NCBI GenBank assembly: GCA_958369225.1 | Contig: CATXID010000012.1 | Span: 1-29,822, forward strand | Length of the DNA stretch: 29,822 nt | Direction: 5' to 3' | Source: an uncultured Collinsella sp. | GTDB lineage: Bacteria > Actinomycetota > Coriobacteriia > Coriobacteriales > Coriobacteriaceae | Shown: piece by piece, positions 22,469 to 29,822 of the stretch | Layout: each line of letters starts with the position of its first letter | Numbering within the stretch: the stretch's first letter is position 1 | Notes under the pieces: generated by a model | What the model was told of the DNA's origin: nothing | The model's database searches: none | Seen by the model: the letters and a program-made list of their open reading frames with translations, nothing else | Made by a program: the position numbers and the translations under genes

Positions 22469-23190
22469 CGGTCTATGTGACGGGCGACATCCACAGTGGG
22501 CTCGACATGCAAAAGCTCCGCGACTGGGAGCTTGGGGATGGCCTTACCAGCGACGACTATCTCATCGTTGCCGGTGACTTTGGCTTTCCGTGGAACTTTT
22601 CTGCCGAGGAATGCGCTGACATCGCTTGGCTCGAGTCGCGCCCCTACACGGTTCTCTTCGTGGATGGCAACCACGAGCGCTTCGACCACTGGGAGGAGCG
22701 TCCCATGGAACCGTGGCACGGCGGGCTGACGCAACGCCTGTCGGATACTTCGTCTATTCGGCGCCTGACGCGCGGCGAGGTCTTTGAGCTCGACGGTTCG
22801 ACAATCTTCACCATGGGCGGTGCCACGAGCGTGGACAGGGAATACCGCGTGCCGTATTCCAGCTGGTGGCCTCAGGAGCTCCCGGACGAGCGCGATTTCG
22901 ATACCGCGCGGGCAAGGCTCGACGAGGTCGGCTGGAAGGTCGACTGCGTCATCACCCATACCTGCGCCATGCGCATGCTCTCGCCGACGCTCTACCCGGA
23001 CCCAGGCTGGGAACGCCCTGATGTGGACCGGTTGACCGGATTCCTCGACGAGCTCGAGGACCGCCTGGACTACAAGCGCTGGTATTACGGACATTTTCAC
23101 CGAGACGGCAATCCGGACGAACGGCACACGGTGCTGTATGACCGAATCGTGAGGATCGGGGACAAACTCCTGCCGTGGGGCGCGTACTGA
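22465..23190 (+). CDS. Metallophosphoesterase 2 (copy 2)
   Basis: Identical to the 241-aa protein at 899-1624. Confidence 0.9.
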   Translation: MTVYVTGDIHSGLDMQKLRDWELGDGLTSDDYLIVAGDFGFPWNFSAEECADIAWLESRPYTVLFVDGNHERFDHWEERPMEPWHGGLTQRLSDTSSIRRLTRGEVFELDGSTIFTMGGATSVDREYRVPYSSWWPQELPDERDFDTARARLDEVGWKVDCVITHTCAMRMLSPTLYPDPGWERPDVDRLTGFLDELEDRLDYKRWYYGHFHRDGNPDERHTVLYDRIVRIGDKLLPWGAY

Positions 23191-23912
23191 TGACGGTCTA
23201 TGTGACAGGCGATGTCCACGGCAGGGCCGAGTATGGGGCCAGCAGATTCGCCTTCAAATCTTGGCCGCTGGGCCGGACGCTGACGCGCGATGACGTGGTG
23301 ATCGTGGCCGGCGACTTCGGCTTTGTCTGGGACGGCTCGAATGCTGAGAGGTATTGGCTCGACTGGTTCGAGTCGAAGCCCTGGACCACGTGTTTCGTAG
23401 ACGGCAACCATGAGAACCACCACGCCCTGGCAGAACTGCCGGTGCGGGAGTGGAGCGGCGGTCTCGTCCATGAGGTACGACCGCACGTGCTGCACCTCAT
23501 GCGCGGAGGGGTATTCGACATCGCGGGAACCACGGTCCTTGCCATGGGCGGCGCCGCGAGCAACGACAGGCAGTATCGCAAGGAGGGGAGGAGCTGGTGG
23601 CCCGAGGAGATGCCGAGCGAGAAAGAGACGGAACACTGCCGTTCCTCGCTCAATCGCGTGGGCTGGAAGGTCGATTGCGTTGTGACTCACGAGGCCCCTG
23701 CTGCCCTTGCTGAGGTACTGTGCCGGGAGCGCGGACGCGAGTATCGGGGCGACCGACTTCAGCGATTCCTTGCCGAGCTCGACGACCGGCTCGGCTACCG
23801 AGCCTGGTTCTTCGGCCACTACCACGGTGACGAGTGGCGTGACGACAGGCACCGTCTGGTCTATCGAGACATCGTGCCGATCGAAAGTGCTGCGCCCGGT
23901 TCTCAGTTCTAG
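23190..23912 (+). CDS. Metallophosphoesterase 3 (copy 2)
   Basis: Identical to the 240-aa protein at 1624-2346. Confidence 0.9.
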   Translation: MTVYVTGDVHGRAEYGASRFAFKSWPLGRTLTRDDVVIVAGDFGFVWDGSNAERYWLDWFESKPWTTCFVDGNHENHHALAELPVREWSGGLVHEVRPHVLHLMRGGVFDIAGTTVLAMGGAASNDRQYRKEGRSWWPEEMPSEKETEHCRSSLNRVGWKVDCVVTHEAPAALAEVLCRERGREYRGDRLQRFLAELDDRLGYRAWFFGHYHGDEWRDDRHRLVYRDIVPIESAAPGSQF

Positions 23913-23947
23913 AAACCCCCTAGAAATGCTCTAGGGGGTTTCTAGAA
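23907..23947. terminator. Bidirectional terminator (copy 2)
   Basis: Same 18-bp stem as at 2341-2381. Confidence 0.8.
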
Positions 23948-23965
23948 AATTAGATGCTATGCGGC

Positions 23966-24544
23966 CTACTCGATCTTCATCTGGGTCATGACCTCGATCT
24001 TGGCCTCGGCCACGGCCGCACGCTGCTCGGAGGCGGCAAGGCGGTCCTTGAGGGCGGCGACCTCGGCCATCAGGTCGCGCTGGGCCAGGAGTGCGTCGTT
24101 CAACTCGGCTTGGGCTTTCAGCGCGGCGTCACGCTCGCCGCGCAGTCGCTCGATCTCATCGACCATGGCCACGGCCTCGGCATGGAGTTGGACGACCTGC
24201 CTGTCGAGTTCCCGAGCATCGGCGAGATATCTGACGCTCGCGGCATGGAGCTCGTTGTTCTCGAGCTCGAGGCTCGCGGTATCGAGTTCAAACTTCTCCT
24301 CTATAAAGGCGACCCGCTCATTGCAGTCGGCCTCAATCTTTTCATTCCGATCCGTCGCCTCGGCGAGCTTGCGGCTGAATTCATCCACCTGGGCCATGAG
24401 CAGTGCGTTCTCGGTCCTGAGGTCGGCAGTCTCGCGCAGCAGCTTCTCCCGCCATGTCGCCTCGATCCGCTCGGCAGCCTCATCGAGGACGGCCTTCACG
24501 CCGGATGCCTCGCTGATTTTCTTTTCGCTCGGATTGTCTGCCAT
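23966..24544 (-). CDS. Coiled-coil protein (copy 2)
   Basis: Identical to the 192-aa protein at 2400-2978. Confidence 0.75.
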   Translation of the reverse strand: MADNPSEKKISEASGVKAVLDEAAERIEATWREKLLRETADLRTENALLMAQVDEFSRKLAEATDRNEKIEADCNERVAFIEEKFELDTASLELENNELHAASVRYLADARELDRQVVQLHAEAVAMVDEIERLRGERDAALKAQAELNDALLAQRDLMAEVAALKDRLAASEQRAAVAEAKIEVMTQMKIE

Positions 24545-24738
24545 GGTGCGGCACTCCAATCAACAACGGCATGGCTCCGCCATGCCATATGGCTGGGAAC
24601 AATGCACGGCCGCTGTTGATTTGTAGTCATCCTGCGATCGGTGAGTTCTAAAAGGCGCCTCAAGTCATACGTTATGCGTTCACGCAGGGGGTTTCAGTTG
24701 AAGAAATACCGCACTCTTATATAGTAGCGCACTCGGAT

Positions 24739-25323
24739 TTATCTTCTGACGCCCACCAATCCGCGTTCACGGAGGATGCGGTACAAAGTCGATTTCGATA
24801 TACCGGTGGCGGCGCAGATGTCGGGGATGGGCGTTTCCCGCGCAAGGTAGAGTTTCACGGCAGCATCGGCCTTGACGTCCGCGATGCGCGGGCGGCCCCC
24901 GACATTGCCACCATGGTTCCGTTTTACGGCGATGCCCTCGGCCTGGCGCTGCTTGATCAGGTCGCGCTCGAGCTCGGCGGTGCAGGCGTGAGTGCCGAGG
25001 ACGAATCGACCGAAGGCGGTATCGAGGTCGACCGGCTGTTTCAAGGAAGTTAGCTTCACGCCGAGATTTCGGAACATAAGGTCGTAGTTCAGCAATTGCC
25101 TGGTCGATCTGGTTAGGCGCTCCCAGGACTCGACTACCACTTCATCGCCGGCCTTCATCTTCTTGAACAGACGCTTCTGCTGAGTTCGGTCGCCGTCCTT
25201 GGCACCTGTGACCTTGTCTTTGTAGATATGGCCATAGGGCACGCCGGCGTTGACCAACGCCTCGATTTGCCTATCTAGCTTCTGATCCTTCGTGCTCACG
25301 CGAGCGTATCCGTATCTGGTCAT
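24739..25323 (-). CDS. Serine recombinase (copy 2)
   Basis: Identical to the 194-aa protein at 3173-3757. Confidence 0.9.
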   Translation of the reverse strand: MTRYGYARVSTKDQKLDRQIEALVNAGVPYGHIYKDKVTGAKDGDRTQQKRLFKKMKAGDEVVVESWERLTRSTRQLLNYDLMFRNLGVKLTSLKQPVDLDTAFGRFVLGTHACTAELERDLIKQRQAEGIAVKRNHGGNVGGRPRIADVKADAAVKLYLARETPIPDICAATGISKSTLYRILRERGLVGVRR

Positions 25324-25519
25324 TTTCAGCCTCCTGCCTTGTCTTTTGATTTTCTCATGGGAATGCAAGCGGAGGTTTTGGCACTGGGTTTTGGCACTCG
25401 CTGTTCACGGCATCGAGGGTTCGGTTTTCGAGTGCCGCGCGGCATACGTTTTGGGACTGGCTCCAGGACAAACGGGTATAATCAACGTACTACAATGTAA
25501 TACGTTGATTGGAGCAACT

Positions 25520-25747
25520 ATGGCCATGAGTGCCACTGCCATCAGGTTCGATGATGGTGAGAAGGACTGGATCCAGTCCTATGCGAGCGTCCTCGGCATG
25601 TCCTTTTCCGAATTCGTGAGGAACGCCGCCCTCGATAAGGTCGAGGAGGCGGCTGACATCAAGGCGTACAACGAGGCGCTGATGGAGGACGATGGCACCC
25701 GCTATTCGATGGATGACGTCATGCGTATGGCAATGGAGGCCGAGTGA
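25520..25747 (+). CDS. RelB-type antitoxin (copy 2)
   Basis: Identical to the 75-aa protein at 3954-4181. Confidence 0.8.
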   Translation: MAMSATAIRFDDGEKDWIQSYASVLGMSFSEFVRNAALDKVEEAADIKAYNEALMEDDGTRYSMDDVMRMAMEAE

Positions 25748-26028
25748 GTTTCAGCGTCGAATGGTCTAAGGCGGCGACCAAGCAACTCCTAAGCATTCCG
25801 AAGAAGCAGCGGCTCATAATCCTGTCCTGGGTTCAGGAGCACCTTGACGGATGCGAGGACCCGCGGCGCGCACCGAATGGAAAACAGCTTCAGGGCACCG
25901 ATTCCGGTTGGCGTTGGCGCGTTGGTGTCTACCGCATCCTGGCAAGGATCGAGGACGGGAAAGCCGTCATCGAGGTCGTAAGGGTCGGCCACCGCCAGGG
26001 TGTCTACAAGAACATGCCGCGGCTATGA
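25744..26028 (+). CDS. RelE/ParE-type toxin (copy 2)
   Basis: Identical to the 94-aa protein at 4178-4462; GTG start. Confidence 0.82.
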   Translation: MSFSVEWSKAATKQLLSIPKKQRLIILSWVQEHLDGCEDPRRAPNGKQLQGTDSGWRWRVGVYRILARIEDGKAVIEVVRVGHRQGVYKNMPRL

Positions 26029-26211
26029 GCAACCCAAAGTGCCACCACGCAGGTCAAGGCCGAAAAAACGACCTCACCAGATGCGTTTTAAGGCGCCTGA
26101 AAGCAGATGTCCCTAACGGGTATCTAGGCATTCCTTTTCTGGGCTGTATTTGCGATTACATCAAGCCGTCTACCTGCGGCTTCGTGATATTTGCTACCGT
26201 CGGAGGAGAAT

Positions 26212-26276
26212 CGTGTCCGCGGAGTTACCCCCTGTTTTTATCGCAACAGTTGATTCTAGGGACGTTTCACTGTGCC
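26212..26276. repeat. 65-bp inverted repeat (copy 2 of 4646-4710)
   Basis: Right end of the contiguous segment that starts at 20542. Confidence 0.9.
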
Positions 26277-26497
26277 GCTTCGACATACGTTTTGAGACGT
26301 TGAATATGAACAATAACAGAGGTGTACCAGTTAACCGGGGCAGTCGCAGGTTCAGTTAAAATTGATGCCACGGCTGTAAAATGAAGCAGGGTCGAAACGA
26401 AGCAGTTCCCGGGCAATTGGCGTCCGGCCAGACACTTCGGTTCGGCCCTTTCTTTTCAGGATTCTGGGCTGATGAATGTCACTCCGACAATTCAAAA

Positions 26498-27697
26498 CTA
26501 GCGAGGCGTGTCGCCGCGCGCGTAGTCGCCGCGATCGACAACGCGATCGTCCATCTGTCGCGACACGGCGCTACCGCTGTGCGCCTGGCCGGCGGCGCGA
26601 ACGCGGTCGTCGCCGGCATCGGGAACGGCGCCGGCATAACGGTTGCGAATCTCCCTTGCGTAACCGCGCCGGGCAAGAAGCTCATCGCGAACCGCTGGAT
26701 CTTCAAGCAGATCGTCGTCGCACTTCGGTGCGATAAATTTGGGGAATGAATTGTAGGCGACGCCCTTGCTCGCTTTCGCCTGTTCGACCCACGCCGAATA
26801 CGCTTTCTTGAGTCGTTGGATGTAAATCTCACAGCGTTTCTCGTACGGTAACGATCGCTCGGCTTCCAGCACGTTCTTTTCGAACGCCGCTTCAAGTTGT
26901 TTGACTGCGAAACGTCCGTCGAGTCGAGTCAGGTTGAAAGTGCACTTCGGATTGCCGGCTTCTTTGATATCGAGATCTGTCGCATAGACTCGATTATTCT
27001 TGATGAAAATGTCTACGCCCCATGAGGCAAGTATCTTTTTGAACTGATTCATATTCTTCGGATGACCTTCATCGATTGCAATATGGATCAGCTCGCGCAG
27101 ATTGTTTTTATAACTGTACTCACCCCGCTCAACGATTTTCTTTTCTGTGTCGCGCGGCTGACGATCTCGAATCTTCGAATTCTTCTTTCCCTTTTCAAGT
27201 TGAGTAAGATTCCAGTTCTTATCGAGTTCACGGACCCACGCGGCACGTTCGAATTTTCCGTGACGCCCGCCCGTCTCGCAACGCTTACCCGTCAAAAGAT
27301 CCGTGCGGTTAATCGCCATATGAACCGCGTAGCGTTTTCCCGCCTTATCGCTTTCCTCATGCAACGCGACAATCACTTGTTGATGCGGGTAGTGTTTCGC
27401 AAGCCATTGCTCCGCGTAGGCCATACACGCATCGGGGGTCATCTTGCCTCCGTTGCAGCTGCACTCCTCGGGCAGAAACGCGAGAATCTGATGAAGCATC
27501 GTTATGTTCTTCGCGCCGGCACGCGCGGGCCTGTCGTGATGGAACATCTTCCGCGTCATAGCCATTTCGGAAAACCAGTGCTTTCCGTTCGCGAGGTTCC
27601 AGCCGCCGCGGGCCAAAGCATTCTTTCCGTTAATGTACTTGCGCAGGTGCTTCGCGTAGCGCTCGGACGAAACACCTTTCTGCTTAACGACGGTCAT
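26498..27697 (-). CDS. MOBP-type relaxase (copy 2)
   Basis: Identical to the 399-aa protein at 4932-6131. Confidence 0.85.
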   Translation of the reverse strand: MTVVKQKGVSSERYAKHLRKYINGKNALARGGWNLANGKHWFSEMAMTRKMFHHDRPARAGAKNITMLHQILAFLPEECSCNGGKMTPDACMAYAEQWLAKHYPHQQVIVALHEESDKAGKRYAVHMAINRTDLLTGKRCETGGRHGKFERAAWVRELDKNWNLTQLEKGKKNSKIRDRQPRDTEKKIVERGEYSYKNNLRELIHIAIDEGHPKNMNQFKKILASWGVDIFIKNNRVYATDLDIKEAGNPKCTFNLTRLDGRFAVKQLEAAFEKNVLEAERSLPYEKRCEIYIQRLKKAYSAWVEQAKASKGVAYNSFPKFIAPKCDDDLLEDPAVRDELLARRGYAREIRNRYAGAVPDAGDDRVRAAGQAHSGSAVSRQMDDRVVDRGDYARGDTPR

Positions 27698-28274
27698 CGA
27701 GCTCACCGCCATCGGTGAAATAGCGCTGTTCGAGCTCTTCGATGAAGAGAGTGACTTTACGGGCATTTTGGTAAACCTTTTCAAGCGTTCGGAAAACCGC
27801 CTTCTCGTTGTAGGCCGGAAGACCTTGGGCGTTCACGAAGTACATCAGCTGGTTGAGGTTCGTCCCCTCGCGATACAGCTCGTGATAGATTTTTGCGACC
27901 TGGCTCATATCGAAATCGATCATCTCGATTTTCCCGGCCAGCATCACGCGGCGGGCATACGCACTGACGGTCGTGCCGAGCGCATCCGCCTGCTTGCGAA
28001 TCGCCTCGTGCTCGCCATCGGTGACTTTGACGTAAATAACCGCCGAGCGCTTTTCGTTCGAATCCTCTGAAACGGTTTGCAGCTTTTTGCTACGGCCACC
28101 GTTCTTATTTTTGGAAATGACTAGATCATCGAACGATTCATTCCAATGAATCAGTGCATAGCGAATGAATTCGGCTTTCGTCATGCCCGCCTTTTCTGCC
28201 AAAGCGGAAAGCGTTTCGTATTCTTCAGAAGTGAGTGTCGCCTTAACGGTGTGCGGACGTTTGCAACTCATCAT
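27684..28274 (-). CDS. mobC: MobC-like protein (copy 2)
   Basis: Identical to the 196-aa protein at 6118-6708. Confidence 0.82.
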   Translation of the reverse strand: MMSCKRPHTVKATLTSEEYETLSALAEKAGMTKAEFIRYALIHWNESFDDLVISKNKNGGRSKKLQTVSEDSNEKRSAVIYVKVTDGEHEAIRKQADALGTTVSAYARRVMLAGKIEMIDFDMSQVAKIYHELYREGTNLNQLMYFVNAQGLPAYNEKAVFRTLEKVYQNARKVTLFIEELEQRYFTDGGELDDRR

Positions 28275-29508
28275 TCATGCCCCCAGGAAAGCAGAGCGAA
28301 TCGGTGAGGCCACCGATTCAAAACCGATATAAGATTGCTTTCCTTTTTAGGAGCGACTGACGTCGCGCCGATTTTTGAAGTGACGCCGTCGCTTCCCTTA
28401 GAGAAATGAAGGCGAACTTCATTTCTAACTTTATCGCCGTGTGAGGTGTTAAACAAGATGTGTTGGCAGATAAAGGGGGCGAGTATGGCCCCATTTATCT
28501 AGCCCAACACCAATCTTGCAATCTCCGGAACGGTGATTGGGCGAAACGCAGTGTAGACGTGGAATGAGAGGTCTCATTCCAAGCGAGAGGCCTCGCGGCG
28601 TTGTAACTGCGTGAAGACCGTGAGCGGAAGCGAATTTTTAACGCGAAGGATGCTGAGTGTTAGAAATTCGCTGTAGCGAGAGCGAAGCGGTGATGCGAAT
28701 GCGAGGGATGCCGAGTATTTGCATCGCCGCGCAGCGGGTTTGCGCCGCGGGCGGCGCAAACATTCGACTTGTCGAATCGTTTTTCGCAACGCCGGCGAAA
28801 AAGTTGAGGCAGCTTTCGACAATTTCAATGGCGCGGAGAGTCATTAGCGTGACTCGCAGCGCTGTTGGATTTGTCGAAAGGTGACGCGGCTCGCATTGCG
28901 ATTCGGATTAGCGAGTCGGTTTTCATGCGGCGGTCAAGCCGCCTATGATCGCGACCTTCGGTCGCTATCGATTTTCAAATCGCGTTTTGTTTTGGCGCGA
29001 GTTGAGATGCGAAACGAAAAACCAAAACGCCCGCGCGAGCCGTTTCGACTTTTGCGCAGGCGTTTCGAATCAAATGAAAATCAATACGATGAGTTTTTGA
29101 GTTTCACGCTTCATAACAGATTTAAAAACTACGGCGTCGATTCCAACTGCCATCAATCAACCGATGCAGTCGCAGTCGACTTACCGACCCAGGTCCAAGG
29201 GCGGAGCCCTGGCAAGAGCCAACGGCTGCGAACTTGTGGCTACATTTACGATGGAGGTACAAGTTCGCGTCTCTTGCGAGATTTTTCATCTCACAGCACT
29301 TTTCACGGCAAACCATCGCCGCGCTTAGATCGCCTCGGTGTCCGGTGGCTGTCCGGTAGCGAACATTCTACCGAGACGCACCGGAGACATTGCGTAACTG
29401 TGTCATGCCGCAACAATGTAAAAGTGTGACTGCCGAACTGTGTAATAACGCAATAACGTAACAACGTTATTGCGTCACTTTTTAACGCCGCCAAGGGCGC
29501 CGGGTTTT

Positions 29509-29554
29509 TAGGGCAGAGCCCTAGTGCGCCGCCGGGCTTTGTACGGCGGCGCAC
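29509..29554. other. oriT: Candidate oriT hairpins (copy 2)
   Basis: Same as 7943-7988. The window ends 268 bases further on, inside the intergenic region before the ABC gene. Confidence 0.35.
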
Positions 29555-29822
29555 GACACTTGCGGAAAATTTTCAGGCGCGATTAGTTCAATGTTCAATT
29601 GTTCTGCTATTCCGCAGAACTATGTAATAACGACATTACGTAAATACGGCATTGCTGAAAAAGTGAATACCGTTGACACTCCCCGTAGTTGAAACCAGGG
29701 GTTTTACGACGGTTTTGATAATCTATGTGGTCAATATAATGCCGTTGAACCCGCATATCGATACCGTTCAGCCATTCGCCTCGCCCCCGTCGCACGTATC
29801 TTCATCCGGTCTGTTACTTTTA

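Larger units (their letters stand above)
20542..26276. mobile_element. 5.7-kb segment bounded by inverted repeats: membrane protein, small peptide, three phosphoesterases, coiled coil, serine recombinase, toxin-antitoxin
   Basis: The segment is seen whole here because the window crosses the circle junction. It begins and ends with the 65-bp inverted repeats and encodes a serine recombinase and a toxin-antitoxin pair, which are features of transposon-like cargo. No transposase is present, so movement would need an enzyme in trans or the element is dead. The alternative is two remnants of the same insertion sequence that happen to flank the genes. Confidence 0.5.
21567..29822. repeat. Direct terminal repeat, copy 2
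   Basis: Same sequence as 1-8256. All features of the first copy recur at plus 21,566, including those not listed again here: the coiled-coil leader hairpins, toxin-antitoxin operator, mobC-leader hairpins and hairpin chain. Confidence 0.95.

Noticed and set aside
1..29822. True tandem duplication of the mob/phosphoesterase region
   Set aside because: No divergence was found between copies and both copies end exactly at the window ends, as expected for a circular contig.

Overview
The window is one circular plasmid read about 1.38 times. Bases 1-8256 recur without any difference I could find as bases 21567-29822, and every reading frame in the first copy recurs 21,566 bases later. The simplest reading is a 21,566-bp circle assembled with an 8,256-bp terminal overlap. 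The GC-rich coding sequence, strong AGGAGG-type ribosome sites, AAA_14/DUF4143 ATPase, Ala/Lys-rich surface protein with an LAQTG sorting motif and ParA/ribbon-helix-helix pair suggest a Gram-positive gut actinobacterium, probably Coriobacteriia (Collinsella-like). That host assignment is inference.

Backbone. Replication control lies at 18.9-20.4 kb: a CopG-like 52-aa repressor (20200-20358), a possible antisense RNA, and a winged-helix Rep-like protein (19412-20011). The Rep-like gene runs up to a 500-bp array with 17 exact copies of AACCCATAG, mostly arranged as 23-bp dyads, which is the likely origin. Partition is ParA (17426-17977) plus a ribbon-helix-helix partner (17978-18277), with related palindromes at three upstream places. 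Mobilisation is a MOBP-type relaxase and MobC (4932-6708), followed by 1.6 kb of hairpin-rich non-coding DNA that contains an oriT candidate.

Cargo bounded by inverted repeats. Two 65-bp inverted repeats (20542-20606 and 4646-4710, 64/65 identical) delimit, across the circle junction, a 5.7-kb segment seen intact at 20542-26276. It holds a four-helix membrane protein, a 41-aa hydrophobic/basic peptide with its own promoter, a structured leader, three overlapping metallophosphoesterase genes, a convergent coiled-coil protein, a serine recombinase and a RelB/RelE-type toxin-antitoxin pair. No transposase is visible. I consider this the best candidate for an undescribed system.

Other accessory genes. 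A fused permease-ATPase ABC transporter is followed one base later by a Tyr-rich secreted 114-aa protein (8293-10453). An AAA_14/DUF4143 ATPase has four 23-bp direct repeats upstream of it. An XRE repressor sits divergent from an 1104-aa sortase-anchored CAP-domain coiled-coil protein whose architecture resembles Sec10/PgrA surface-exclusion proteins. A 37-aa Gly-rich peptide is coupled to a 79-aa membrane protein (16693-17058), a bacteriocin/immunity-like pair. The plasmid therefore carries several candidate envelope-directed or competition functions alongside maintenance genes. No rRNA, tRNA or CRISPR array was seen.
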